A stretch of DNA of 64,000 bases from Boswellia sacra (GCA_013180625.2 SNVD02009584.1:186001-250000); one strand, 5' to 3'; positions 23,056 to 35,201 are shown, counted from the stretch's first letter. Made by a program: numbers and translations. Notes: generated by a model from the letters alone, not told the origin.

Positions 23056-24031
23056 GTATTGAAAGGATTGGGAAGTCAATACCCAATCAAAACCATTGGA
23101 CCAACCATTCCATCAATATACTTAGATAAACGCTTGGAGGATGATAAAAATTACGGCCTCAACCTGTTCAAACCAAACACAGATGCTTGAATTAAGTGGC
23201 TAGACTCAAAGGAAATAGGCTAGACTCGAAGGAAACTGGCTCCGTTGTTTATGTATCATTTGGAAGCCTGCGGCCCTTGTTGAAGAGCTGATGGAGGAAG
23301 TAGCTTGGGGATTGAAGAGAAGTAACAAGTACTTCTTATGGTAGTCAGAGATTCGGAAAAGGAAAAGCTTTCGGGCAGCTTTTCTGAGGCAACATCTGAG
23401 AAAGGTCTTATTGTAAGTTGGAGTCCTCAACTAGAAGTTCTAGCTCACAAATCAGTGGGTTGTTTCATGACACATTGTGGGTGGAACTCAACGCTTGAGG
23501 CTATAAGCTTTGGAGTGCTAATGGTGGCAATGCCGCAATGGACAGATCAAAGAACAAACGCCAAGTTTGTCGAAGATGTGTGACAGGTTGGTGTTAGGGT
23601 ATATTAGAGAATTAAATACTTGGTGTTAAGCCCATATCTACAAACTTAAGCTTTTAGAAAAGTGGCAAACCTAACATGGTATCAGAGCCGTCATGACCAA
23701 ACGATCACAGGTTCGAATCCCCTTCGTTGTATTTAAAAAAAATTAATTAATTAAAAAGTGTTATGTTTGGCCCATTTGTAAGACCTGCTGAGACATGTGA
23801 GGCTCGATACGGTCTACGTTGGCAAACTTAAGGATAAAAGTCAATGAAAAGGGAGTTGTGACAAGAAAGGAGATAGAGCTATGTATAAGGGAAGTTATGG
23901 AAGGAGAACGAGCGCTGGATATTAGAAGAAATTCCAAGAGATGGAAGGAATTGGCCAAACAGGCAGTAGATAATGGTGGAAGTCCTGATAAGAACATAGA
24001 GGACTTTGTTGCTGAATTTCTACGCAACTGA
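23056..24031 (+). pseudogene. UGT74-like glucosyltransferase, second exon only, broken (copy 2)
   Basis: Starts after an acceptor CAG at 23053-23055 and follows the intact gene's second exon closely. The PSPG box is complete ([20 protein letters not shown] onward, 23419-23550). Breaks: a TGA replaces the Cys of the DxCIKWLD motif near 23188; a 20 bp tandem duplication (GGCTAGACTC...) lies near 23198-23238; a base is lost near 23270; a TAG falls after the LW position near 23343; a TGA replaces Trp at 23581. An insertion of about 225 bp (about 23603-23828) splits the C-terminal domain. There is no first exon. It ends at TGA 24029-24031. Confidence 0.9.
23603..23828 (+). mobile_element. Short non-autonomous insertion with tRNA-like motifs
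   Basis: Interrupts the UGT copy 2 frame exactly where the intact gene reads GTAGGGTAAAAGTC. Inside are TGGTATCAGAGCC (the tRNA-Met complement used as a retroelement primer site) and GGTTCGAATCC (a perfect pol III B-box) 24 bp downstream. The flanks TTAGGGTA and TTAAGGA may be a worn target duplication. It could be a SINE, or a TRIM-like LTR relic; the B-box favours a tRNA-derived SINE. No coding capacity. Confidence 0.55.
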
Positions 24032-24600
24032 TATTAATCTATATTATTTCCGAGTTTATTATGCGGAGACCAACCTTCGTCACTCTTCTCTGCTCTTTTA
24101 TAGATATGCAAAGAATGTCACATGCCTCTTTGACGGTAACTGTACAGCTAATTTGCTGCTGTCTTATATTGGCGGATGTCAGCATATGCATGTTAAGAAT
24201 CTCACACGCTTCTTTGACGGTAGTTGTGTACATGTTATTTTATATTGAATAATTGTATAGAGGAAATTTTTTATTTTATAAGAAAGATTGGTCTATCTAC
24301 TTAAATGTTTAGGGTTAGACAAAACTACAAAAGTAAGGACTTGTGGTCCAGATAGAAACAAGATAGTGAAGTGATTGAACTAATTAAATACGGTAACGTT
24401 CAAGCGTTTTAAAAAATCAAAAGACAATTGAACCCTCTCGAAGAAGATTGTTGTGCTTTGATTGTCTAACAATTATCATCTTTCACAGTATCCCATTAAA
24501 TTGAACTTGCAATAGAGCGTTTTGCTGATCCTTTCTCTCTATAATCTCATATGCATCTTGGGATCTTAATTCCTTAATAAAGCCTTCATATGAGAGAGAC
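24032..24600 (+). repeat. UGT 3' flank duplicate
   Basis: Collinear with 33876-34480 downstream of the intact UGT. Both copies hold an internal near-repeat (ACATGCCTCTTTGACGGTA... and CACACGCTTCTTTGACGGTA...) about 80 bp apart. It is probably old 3' UTR and terminator sequence. The small ORFs on both strands are artefacts. Confidence 0.7.
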
Positions 24601-24627
24601 CTCGTTTACCATCTTTTACACAATAAA

Positions 24628-24945
24628 TGGTGAGATAAAAAAATTTGATGTATATTTTTATCTAATTAGTAATGGTGAGTGTTGGTCGTTGATAAATGAT
24701 ATGATTTAATATGGTGATCCACCTTTAGTATAGTAAATAGAACGAAAACTTTTTCTAGCAATAAATTCCATATACATAGGAGGAATCGTTATATATGCTA
24801 GTAATCGAATAACATCTTTTCTCCGGAACGCAGTCCGGACTGACGATTTTTTTCTGAAGTCCCTGCAAGAAATATTGGCTGAAACAGGAAAAACTGAAAA
24901 ATAAAACCATAGTCTGTAGCTTTCCGATAAGATTCTTTGTAGCGG
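24628..24945. repeat. Dispersed repeat, copy 1
   Basis: Matches 60085-60390 over about 300 bp with roughly one difference per ten bases. Shared blocks include TTTGATGTATATTTTTATCTAATT and AAGAAATATTGGCT. It has no coding capacity, and the family is not recognised. Confidence 0.65.
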
Positions 24946-25360
24946 TCGAGGCATGAGATTCTGGTTAAGAAAACTTAATTGTCTCCGCTTACATTTGTCG
25001 ATGTAACAAAAATATGATTAATTAACAAGAAGCATATAAAGCCTGTCTCTTGACCAATATGCTAATAGGTCTTCTTCTTCTGCTTATTCCTCGAGACAAC
25101 CAATTAATTTTGTCGCAAGAAAGATTTTAAATTATGAAGTATTTGACGTTTTAATTCCCATAGTTGATTTAAGATTAATTAATATATCTTCTAGGCATCA
25201 GCTGAAATTTAGAGAACCAATATCTAATCTAATCACTTTGTCCTTAGTTTTGTCATTATCTCTCTATTTAAATTGTCAATTAGTTGATAAACAAATCCAC
25301 CTCTAGTCTTATAAATGTGCGTTGTGCAGAAAAATCATGCGAAGAAAGTTTTGGAGGAAA
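24946..25360 (+). other. Upstream region of UGT copy 3
   Basis: The first part repeats 18960-19180. The rest is AT-rich and would have carried the promoter and 5' leader of the now broken copy 3. No clear TATA element is singled out. Confidence 0.4.
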
Positions 25361-26801
25361 ATGGAGGCGCAAAGAGGCAGAGAATCTCATTTCCTTGCAA
25401 TCCCTTTTCCAGTACAAGGTCATATAAACCGGATGCTCCAATTATGCAAGTGGCTAGTCTCAAAAGGCCTCACAGTAACTTTAGTCACCCCCACATAGTT
25501 TCCCATATCTATTCACAAGCAAAGCAGCTCCATCAACGTTGAGTCCATTTCCGATGGATTTGATGCAGGATTAACAGCTGAAAATTTTGATGAATATATC
25601 GAATGTTTTAGAGATGTAATTCCATAAAGCCTGGTCAAACTCGTTGAAAACATAAATGCTCCAGACATCCACTTAAGTTTATCGTTTATGACTCAACATG
25701 TCATGGATGTTAGACGTAGCCCAAGAATTGGACATGGATGGGGCTCCATTTTTCACGCAATCTTGGGCAGTCAATGCAATTTACCATCATTTTTATAAGG
25801 GCACATTGGATGTTCCTTCTGAAGGGTATATGGTATCATTGCCTTCGATGCCACTGCTTGGGATTAATGATCTACGATCAATGATTTATGAAACTGGTTT
25901 GCAACCATCTCTACGAGACATCGTGGTGAATCAAAATGTCAAATATTCATGAACCAAAATGGATCTTGTGCAACACGTTCGATAGGCTAGAAGAAGAGGA
26001 ACGTCAAGAATCCTTAAGAAAATACTAATTACTGCAGGCAAATTCAATTCCTAGCTGAGTAATCTATCAATTAATATTCTATTAAATACTTTTGCGAACT
26101 TCCTTCAAGTAGTGAAATGGATGGCGAGTCACTGCCCAGTTAAGAGCGTTGGACCAATAATTCAATCAATATATTTAGACAAGCGCTTGGAGAATGACAA
26201 TGATTACGGCCTCCGCCTTTTTAAACCTGACAGAGATGCCTGCATGACATGGCTAGACTCAAAGGAAATTGATTCTGTCGTTTATGTATCAATCGGGAGC
26301 TTGGCTGCGCTGCTAGAACAGCAGATGGAGGAAGTAGCATGGAGGCTGAAGCGGAGTGACTGCTACTTCTTATGACCGGTCAAGGAATCGGAACAGGGAA
26401 AACTACCGAGCAGCTCCTATGAAGACACATCTGAGAAGGGTCTGGTAGTAAATTGAAGCCCTCAACTCGAAGTTCTAGGTCACAAGTCAGTGGATTGTTC
26501 CATGACACATTATATTTATGGGTGGAATTCAACTATTGAGGCTCTGGGCTTGGGAGTGCCAATGGTGGCAATGCCACAGTGGACAGATTAAACAACTAAT
26601 GCTAAGTTTGGTGAGGATGTGTGGCAAGTTGGGGTTAGAGTAAAAGTCAACAAAAAAGGCATCGTAACAAGTGAAGAGATAGAGAAATGCATAAGGCAAT
26701 TCATGAAAGGAGAAGGAATTCCGTGAGGTGGAAGGAATTGGTTGTGGAAGCTCCGATAAGAACATAGAGGAAATTGTCGCAGAGGATTGTAGGCAGCTCA
26801 G
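25361..26801 (+). pseudogene. UGT74-like glucosyltransferase, two exons, broken (copy 3)
   Basis: ATG at 25361 opens a recognisable N-terminus with the acceptor-binding His motif PVQGHINRML. A TAG follows after about 46 codons (near 25497). Exon 1 runs to about 26009, but the donor site reads GAGGA where the intact gene has GAGGT. A short intron of about 100 bp follows, against 1,053 bp in the intact copy, and the acceptor is also altered (TTCAAG|TAGTG). Exon 2 retains GPIIQSIYLDKRLE and the DSVVYVSIGSLAAL segment. A TGA near 26373 replaces the LW position, and the PSPG box is damaged (Trp lost, THCGWNS changed by an insertion of TATATT). A deletion removes part of the C-terminal helix region, and the final stop is lost. 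It is the most divergent relative in the cluster. Confidence 0.88.
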
Positions 26802-28710
26802 ATCTTCAAAGTTCAAACTACGGATGCTCCGCATGTGTAATTATTTGTGCAATTATATTGTAACGGTCATTGTTTGATGACTGTTTGTTTGCCACTATTC
26901 TGCCCTACCAGCTGTGAACAAAACCTTAAAAAAGGTTTTATTTCTGTGTGGATGTAGATGTTTTTATCTATTACCATTGTTTCCAAAAAAAATTTTAACA
27001 TATTTCTACCTGTGCGTCAATAGTCAAATGTCTTCTGTGAATTTCTCAATTCATTAATAACATTTTGATGTACATCTATCCAAAGAAATTGCATATATAT
27101 ACATATTTTAAGTCCATATATACCTAATAAAATGCTGGCAGTTATATATAAAATGAGAAAATTACATACACGCATATAACATACGCTTATATATGCGTTA
27201 TTTATCCAGGCTTATTTTGATCTTTTACATTATTGAATGATTAACACAAATATGACAAGAAAAAAATAAAAGTAAATCTTGGACTTCGAACTAGTTTATA
27301 TATTGCATAACTTTGGTTATTCCATTGAACCTGTTTTACAAATAGCACGAAGATTGGGCCTAGATCGGTGGAGGTCTACTTTTCCCTCAGTGACAAGGGT
27401 TTTACAATCATAATTGTCACAATGGGTAGCATGACATGATGGATCATTGTTCCACACAGGCTGCCCAACTCTACAAAACCCCGGTCAGAATTTCTCTCAA
27501 AACATTTAAGAACCTAATTGGCTCTTTAGGTTCACTTTTTAAAGATAGGAGATGAGTTAAGTTTAGAAGGGAAAAAAAAAAAAATTGAATGCAGCTCTAT
27601 ATATACGGGCGTTTTACTCCTATACTTTGGTGAAAGTTTTGCATGATTCTCTTGAATGGTATCAAAATTAGTCCCATTATTAGCCTCTCATGTAGTTCTT
27701 TTAGAACTTTGGTCAATTTGAAACTCCAATATATATTATAGGATGTTCCTCCACTTTCTAATTAATACTATTCCTCAGTCGTATACTTTCTGTTGTTAGA
27801 TTTATCGCTTCTTTGGCTCCTACTTTTAGAGTATAGCCTGAGAGATTAACTCGAGTACACATTGCCATTTCATAAGAATAACTTAACTCCATGCATTTGA
27901 AGCATATATATGAGTAAAGACGTATGGGTATATATTAGAAATTTTATTATAACCTGTATCTTGCTTAATTTTCCGTTGAAGATGGATTTAACTATCCAAC
28001 TATCTACAGGTAAAAATGAGAAGATAACTGTTGAACCGATGTGTACGTACTCAGCCTTTCAAACTATTGGTTTTTGGTTAATTTAATTAATTTTTCTTCG
28101 ATCCCTCTTTTTACATAAGCAATGATGTCAAGAAGTTTGATTGTTGCAATAGGGCTCTTTCGTTTGGCCTGATGTGCAGTTTATTCAATAAAAAATTATG
28201 TTTATTAGCCACTCCTCTGCATCATATTGGCTTTATTTGCATGCCAAGAAAATTAAGTCAGTTGCCGTGGCTTGACACGCTTTTGGGTCTTCCTTTCCTT
28301 TTCTCCCTCGAGACAAAAACCTTTTATCATCTTTTGCTCCTTTATTTCTTTCAAATTAAAAATAAGATTCATGAATTTGAAGACCGCTTGCCCGTGATCA
28401 CTTTCTTTAATTAATAGCTTTGTTGACAAGTGGAGTAATTATTTCAGGACCTTTTGAATAAAAATAATCAAGGATTCAGGTTAAAAAAAAATGATTAATG
28501 TATTTGAAGACCTAGTGCTAAAAAAAGTGATCACTTTCATTAATAGCTTTGTTGGCGAGTGGAGCAATTTTTTCAAGACCCTTTTATCAAATGATCACGC
28601 GTTCAACTCCCACTCAAAGATCATCTGCTATTTGAGATATAATTACGCTTAATTGGGTGTATGTCATTATCTTTGTGGCAACTTAAACCCAGCAGATTTA
28701 TTAGATTAGA
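26802..28710 (+). repeat. UGT downstream duplicated block (copy B)
   Basis: Collinear with 19313-21005. No gene is recognised inside. The short ORF at 28172-28414 is not shared intact with the other copy and is not supported. Confidence 0.78.
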
Positions 28711-29404
28711 CGCTCATAGTTTTGTTTGTTAGGGGCGAAGTGGTTGAGATATGGTCTATATAATAATGTAAATGACCTCGCTATTTTTACAATAATCAGA
28801 AATAACCCGGGCGTGGTTGTCTGCTGGTACGTTTCATGAGCAATTACTGATTTCCCGTTCTCAATATAAATACTAAAATTTCTGCAATGGACACAATTGC
28901 AACCCAGGCAACCGTAAGGAATCCTTCCTCTTTCGCCAATAGGCCAAACCTTCACTTAGAAGCAGTTTGCACAATTTTAATTTTTATAGAAAAGATCAAT
29001 CTATAAAATGGACGCTTCACAGCGTGCAATTCCAATTCTCAATACAATATTTAGTCCCCGCCAAGCAACTAAACAAAACTAGCAATATCCAAATATAAAA
29101 TGCAGAGATACCCATGTCCCTCTGCCCAACGATCAGGCTCCACAATCAATTCAAATCTCTACAATCTCCCTAAAGTGACATGGAGGACGATGCACCAACA
29201 AAGCCCACTGGCGTTTCTAAACTGAACTACATTCACTGCCTCATTTTGTGAACTATATTCCTTTTTGATCATCAAGAGAAGTGAAAAAACTTCAAATTCA
29301 GTAACTTTTTGAGGTAAACCAAGCTCATTTTTGGCTACAGCACCAAACTGTAATCAACAAAAAAAACCATACTTAAATAAACCCTTGTTTCACATAAGGT
29401 TCAG
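28711..29404. other. Intergenic sequence, slightly GC-richer patch
   Basis: A minus-strand open stretch (28955-28701, 84 codons, with CLGCNCVHC) and a second open frame overlap here. Neither is recognised, and no splice context fixes a frame. The rest shows no feature. Confidence 0.3.
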
Positions 29405-30510
29405 ACGGAGGGTCAGTGTGGGACTGTTATTGTTGTAAAAAAAGCAGCTTCTATTTTGCTATAAAAAAATCAATTTAAAAAAAAAAGCAGGAGAATGCTT
29501 AGTAAACTAAATTTAAAAAATTGTTTTGCTTTTCACAAGCAGGATAGAATGATAAAAGTGTTTGAGATTACTGTTGCTGTAACTTTTATTACAAATAAAT
29601 TATTAAAATGGACATAAATATTATTTCTTTTTAATTATTTAGCTATTAAAATTTTTATAAATTATATAGTTAAAAAATTGATTTTTTTAACTTTTTAAAA
29701 GTATAATTAATTTTTAATTTAGGTAAAATATTTGATCATCTAACTTATATTAAATTTTTAATAAAATTTTTAATTTATTATTAAAAGCAAAAGAATTCAA
29801 AATTTATTTATTATATATTTTAATTTATTTTATCATTTATTTAGATTCAAGCAAATAATTTTACGAAATTTAAAATATAGAAAATTTGAAAAAAAAACTA
29901 TCACTGGGTCACCATACCGCTACCGAAGTCGGTAGTCTACAACCTTTCTAGGGCACGTTTGATGACACCCCCGTACAGAATGCTCGCTGGCATCCGATCA
30001 ATACAAATCCGTAACAATTTTTGGCTTCCAAAGTGAGTTTTGGCCGTATAACAAGGTTGAAGATCCAACAGCATAATTTCCATCGTCTTCTGATGAAAAT
30101 AGCCGCCTCCTGTGCCGTTGAGACCACCATCAATCGATAGGTCGTGCTTTGATCGTCATTCCCATGCAAGAGGTGTCTCGGTTGCGCCAACGAAAAATTT
30201 CACCAACCACCGACTCCAGTTGTCGTCCAATAACACATTCATTTACAGTTTTTTGTTTTTATTAAAACAAAAAATAAAAAAATAATTATAAATAATTATT
30301 TACATATTTGTTAATTATAAATTTTTAAAAGTTAAATATATAAGATAATTTTGTAAATTTATTCTTATGCGAGAATATTTTAGATATTTCTTATTTCCAA
30401 AGCAAAAGCAGTAGTTGGCTTGCTGCTTTCAAGATCTTTCATAAAACCAACTTTTTTTTACAGCAACTTCTTTTCGAAAGAACTGGAGAAGAAATCCCAA
30501 ACACCCCGAG
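29405..30510. mobile_element. Possible hAT-type MITE or small non-autonomous transposon
   Basis: The left side reads GTGTGGGACTGTTATTGTTG, TAAAAAAAGCAGCTTCT. The right side, reverse-complemented, reads GGGGTGTTTGGGATTTCTTC then AAGTTGCTGTAAAAAAAAGTT. This is a loose inverted pair of the GTGTTTGG...GCTGTAAAAAAGC style common at ends of plant hAT MITEs. A GC-richer core (29900-30230) could be captured sequence. No target duplication was resolved, so the borders are approximate. Confidence 0.3.
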
Positions 30511-31365
30511 AATTATTTAGGTTTAGGTCTAGGGATTAGTATTTATTTATTATTTAAAATTAAATCATATAATTTAAATATTTAGAAAATAAAAAGACAT
30601 TTTTAAAAAATATTAATTACTTATTTTACCAATTTATCCCTGAGATGTGCAACGAAAACAAACGTGGAGTCACAACGTCGGGGTCATTTCTGATAATTTT
30701 TACAAAGGTGAAATCATTTCTACTATTAAGTCATTCCTTAAGGTTATTAATGAAATTTGCCCTATTTAATATATAATATTTTATATCAAGTTTCTCAAAA
30801 TATTATATTAAATAATTAAGTTCAAAAGACCTAAATTAATGATCACGTGTTTGACTCCACGCAAATCTTCCTAAGTTAATTAAAAAATATATAATTAATT
30901 AATTGCAGTTTATATTCATGTAGATGATAATGGAAATGTTGGTCATGCTACAGTGCTTCAGTTGGACCAACACATTACTCTTTAAAAAAAAATGTTAAAA
31001 AAAAAAAGAAATGGTGAAAATTTCGGTAATACCGCAGCCGTTTCCTGAGAATAAGAGTACCATTGAAATTAAGGGTACTGATGAATGGGATAATATTGAT
31101 ATCAAGAGATTAGCTGGAAGATAAGCTACGAGCATTGAATCCTGAAGAAAGGCTGATAGGAGTTAAAATGATTGAGACGGAGTCAACTGTACCCATGTGA
31201 TATAGCCACACTTATCTCTCATTTCAAACTTATCTGCATGCGCCAGTCTAGAAGGGCGCTTTCAGTTTTAATCAGTCACCATCATGTAGGGAAACTTGTC
31301 AGCATAAGTTTCGGCATTTTCACCTTGCTCTTGTTCGTGACAACTTGACGAGGCTAGCGAACAAA
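30511..31365. other. Upstream region of the intact UGT gene
   Basis: AT-rich DNA. A short stretch near 31072-31110 (DEWDNIDIKRLAG when read forward) resembles a copia gag motif but is too short to call. No other gene is seen. Confidence 0.4.
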
Positions 31366-31372
31366 TATATAG
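31366..31372 (+). promoter_or_regulatory. TATA box of the intact UGT gene (predicted)
   Basis: TATATAG lies 80 bp upstream of the chosen ATG (31446), a usual distance for a plant promoter with a short 5' leader. This is inference from position and sequence only. Confidence 0.45.
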
Positions 31373-31445
31373 CCCCATATTTAATTGCTTCTGACTTGAT
31401 TTTTTGTGTGTTGATGAAGGGAGAGACTTAGCAATAGAGGCGCAA

Positions 31446-33875
31446 ATGGCGACTGTAGAGCAAAGAGCACATACTGATCAAGCTCATATCTTATTTTTCA
31501 GTTTTCCCGTACAAGGTCACTTAAACCCTATAATGCAATTCAGCAAGCGCTTAGCCTCAAAACCTAATCTCAGGGTGACCCTTGTCTCCACAAACTTGCC
31601 CGATAACAAGTTCTTCCAAACCCAATCCATCGGCTCCGTCAACGTTGAGATCATTCCCGATGGGTTCAAAGAAAGTGAAGTGAAATCCAGTCTTTACGAT
31701 TATTTTGAGCGTTACAAGACCATTGTTTCACAAACCTTATCCGAGTTCATTGAGAGACAACTCAATTCCGAGTACCCTCCTAAATTTCTCATTTATGACT
31801 CGGTTTTGCCGTGGGCTTTGGACATAGCAAGAAAATTTGGCCTGGATGGAGCTCCATTTTTCACCCACTGTTGGGCAGTTAATACAATTTACTATCATTT
31901 TCATAAAGGGACTTTCAGAGTCCCGTTGGAGGAGCCTATTCTATCGTTACCTTCAATGCCACCGCTAACGATCAATGATCTACCATCATTCCTCGATGGA
32001 ACAAACTCCTACCCATTTTTGCTACACTTGGTGCTCGGTCGATTCTCAAATATTGAACAGCCAAACTGGCTCTTCAGTAACACTTTTGATAAGCTGGAAG
32101 AAGAGGTAAATTTAAAGATTATATTATCCATTTTATCAAGCCTTATGCATTAATATACTACATATCCTTAGAAGTATTAGCTAGAACAACATATTTATCA
32201 TGTCTAACCCAGCAGGCAGCGAGTTTTTATTTTGTTTTATTTTATTTATTCAGAAACAAAGATCAGTTGGCTAGGAAGTGATCATATATCTAGATTGATT
32301 TAAAGAATCCTTTCAAAGCTCAAATTCTCTAGTAGCTAGTATAGAGCTTGAAGCAACTGTAGCAATGAAAGTCCCGCGTACGGCTAAACAAGGCATTAAG
32401 TTTTGGCCACCCCATAATTAATAAATTGCTAAGTGTTTAACTCAACTCTGAGAAAGTTTAGATATGCTGTATTATGCTATTAATGTATTTCATCCAATCA
32501 ACCTTAGTTTGGTATTTATAAAATTCTTAGATAACTAAAAATTTTGAAGTAATCAATAGTATATAATACATATGTCAATTTATAATTAATTGAATATACT
32601 ATGTTAACATAATGACATATTATAACAGATGTACAGTATTTCTCCTCTTGAATTGTGCCGTGCCTCTTGATAGCCATGGATTAGAGCTTGCTGGAACTTC
32701 GTGCGTCACTCATTTCATGTGGCTTTAGCGCAATGTATAGGGACCCAATATCCATTTGTTCATGCATAATGGACAATGAAGTCCTCAGGGAGTGAGGCAG
32801 TTACTGTCGTTGTGGCTGAAGTCCATTTAATTAAAAAGAAACTTTTCGTTGATAGATTGAACCGAATATTCAGACTTGAATAAGATAGGACTGATATTAA
32901 ATGATTTGACAGACGACTGATCGGTAGGATTTATCTATTTAAATAAATCAAAGATTTGGATTGGACTGGTTGGTGGTTCATTTTTGTTTGTAATTTTTAC
33001 AATAAAACGAGTAGTCAATACTTCAATCAACTTGAAACTATATATTGAACTACATTAAATAATTAAGTATGAACTAAATAAGATTTAGTTCCAAATAAAT
33101 TTAATTGGTTTTGAATCTATAAGCACCAATTTAAAGATGCTATGCAATTCTGTGTCAGGTAGTGAGAGGAAGCCAATACCCGATCAAGACCATTGGACCA
33201 ACCATCCCATCAATATACTTAGATAAACGCTTGAAGGATGATAAAAATTACGGCCTCAACCTGTTCAAACCAAACACAGATACTTGCATTAAGTGGCTAG
33301 ACTCAAAGGAAACTGGCTCTGTCGTTTATGTATCATTTGGAAGCTTGGCGGCCCTTGTTGAAGAGCAGATGGATGAAGTAGCATGGGGATTGAAGAGAAG
33401 TAACAAGCACTTCTTGTGGGTAGTCAGGGAATCCGAAAAGGAAAAGCTTCCGAGCAGCTTCTCTGAGGAAATATCTGAGAAGGGTCTTGTTGTAAGTTGG
33501 AGTCCTCAACTAGAAGTTCTAGCTCACAAAGCAGTGGGGTGTTTCATGACACATTGTGGGTGGAACTCAACACTGGAGGCTATAAGCTTGGGAGTGCCAA
33601 TGGTGGCAATGCCGCAATGGACAGATCAAAGAACAAACGCCAAGTTTGTTGAAGATGTCTGGCAGGTTGGGGGTAGGGTAAAAGTCAATGAAAAAGGAGT
33701 TGTGACAAGAGAGGAGATAGAGCTATGTATAAGGGAAGTCATGGAAGGAGAAAGAGCGCAAGATATTAGAAGAAATTCAAAGAGATGGAAGGAATTGGCC
33801 AAAGAGGCTGTAGACGGTGGTGGAAGTTCTGAAAAGAACATAGAGGAATTTGTTGCTGAGCTTCTACGCAGCTGA
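31446..33875 (+). CDS. UDP-glycosyltransferase, UGT74-like, two exons, intact (458 aa)
   Basis: CDS join 31446-32105 and 33159-33875. It has a GT donor at 32106, CAG at 33156-33158 and phase 0. The product is a cytosolic family-1 glycosyltransferase that moves a sugar, probably glucose, from UDP-glucose to a small acceptor. The catalytic His is His25 (PVQGHLNPI) and its partner Asp is Asp118 (LIYDS). The PSPG box spans residues 334-377 (44 aa), starting [11 protein letters not shown], with HCGWNS at 352-357 and ending in Gln377, the residue usually linked with UDP-glucose use. KTIGPTIPSIYLDKRL (230-245) is typical of UGT74 (group L). No signal peptide or membrane segment is seen, as expected. 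The length is normal (about 450-460). An in-frame extension upstream to 31404 lacks an ATG, so 31446 is chosen. Family members glucosylate salicylate, auxin-type acids, thiohydroximates or terpenoids; the acceptor here cannot be read from sequence. It is the only complete member of the cluster. Confidence 0.93.
32106..33158 (+). other. Intron of the intact UGT gene
   Basis: A 1,053 bp GT-AG intron. Its 3' 620 bp also survive in copy 2 (21320-21908), where the Pack-MULE inserted just before the acceptor. No coding content is seen. Confidence 0.88.
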
Positions 33876-34480
33876 TATTAATTTATATTATTTCCGACTC
33901 GTTTATGTGAAGATCCTGATCCAACATTCTTCACTTTTCTCTCCTCTTTAATAGATATTCGAAGAATGTCACATGCCTCTTTGACGGTAGCTGTACAACT
34001 AATTTGCTACTGTATTCTATTGCAGGATGTCAAGATATGCATGTTAAGAATCTCACATGCTTTTTTGACGGTAGTTGTCTACATGTTATTTTATATTGAA
34101 TAAATAGAGAAAAATTTTGATTTCATGAGAAAGATTGGTCTATCTACTTAAATGTTTAGGGTTGGACGAAACTTCGAATGTAAGGACTTGTGTGGTCCAG
34201 ATAGAAACTAAATACTGAAGTGGTCGAACTTAAATATGATAAAGTTCAAGCTTTTTAAAATAAAAAAACAATGGAACCCTCTTGAAGACGATTGTTGTGC
34301 TTTGATTAATTATTTAATTATTATCATCTTCCAAAATAAACCATTACTTGAACTTGGGACAGAGTGCTTTTCAGATCCTTTCTCTCTATAAGTTCATATT
34401 CATCTTGGGATCTTAATTCCTAAATAAGGCCTTCATATGACAGAAACCTTGTTACCATCTTTTTACACAAGGATTTCTTA
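33876..34480 (+). repeat. 3' flank of the intact UGT, duplicated at 24032-24600
   Basis: Contains the doubled TTTGACGGTA unit and a possible poly(A) signal AATAAA near 34108. The match to the flank of copy 2 supports recent duplication of these two copies. Confidence 0.65.
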
Positions 34481-34944
34481 AATATAAATATTTATAAGCA
34501 CAAGAATTTTAGCTGAGGACAGTAATTTGGATATATAATGTGAAACTATAGGCCTAAGATAAAAAGAGAAAATTCGTAAAAATGGAAAATTCATTGTCAA
34601 GTATCAACCCATGAGATTTAGCTAAATAACAATGAGATTTCTGAGTTCCCAGAAAGACCTTTAATTAATAGTTGATTTTTGGTTACTTTAATTCCTCCCT
34701 CTGCTGGCTACATAAGCAATGATGTCAAGAAGTTTGTTTCTCACTGTTATAGGATTCCTTCTTATCATGGTACAGCTATAGGATAGTGGTTATTAATGTG
34801 ATGTTTGATAATTGATAGGAAAATGTATATGCACATGTTTTTATGTCTTGAGCATGCACAAAAACATGGATAAACAAGGTAAGAAAACTTCGATGTCGAT
34901 AGTCAAATGACCAATATGCTTTCGGTTCCTGCTCTTGTCCCTGA

Positions 34945-34983
<39 letters not shown>

Positions 34984-35036
34984 ATAATATCATGTGTCTC
35001 ATATTATATCAAACATCCAAAATTTCTATTTGTAAA
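34481..35036. other. AT-rich intergenic DNA
   Basis: No gene is seen. It includes the TA/CA microsatellite at 34945-34980. Confidence 0.4.
34945..34980. repeat. TA/CA compound microsatellite
   Basis: About 12 AT units followed by six AC units. Confidence 0.92.
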
Positions 35037-35201
35037 TTAATCTTAAGGCTGCAATAAAATTAATTGGGAAACAGCTCAAGCCTTGAGACTTGCTGGTAGG
35101 GCAAGTGTAAGTTTTTGCAGTATATGGATAATTACAAACAATATAACTGAAAATAGTAAAGTAAATTAGAACATAAATTTTTTCGGGGTTCAATTATAAC
35201 T

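Noticed and set aside
23676..23725. Possible tRNA gene at GGTTCGAATCC
   Set aside because: There is no A-box and no cloverleaf around it; it is better explained as part of the short insertion.
28701..28955. Minus-strand 84-codon ORF with a CLGCNCVHC motif
   Set aside because: It is not recognised, another open frame overlaps it, and no splice or promoter context favours it.
29948..30190. Minus-strand 80-codon ORF in the possible hAT MITE
   Set aside because: It may be captured sequence, but no family was recognised and no exon borders were seen.
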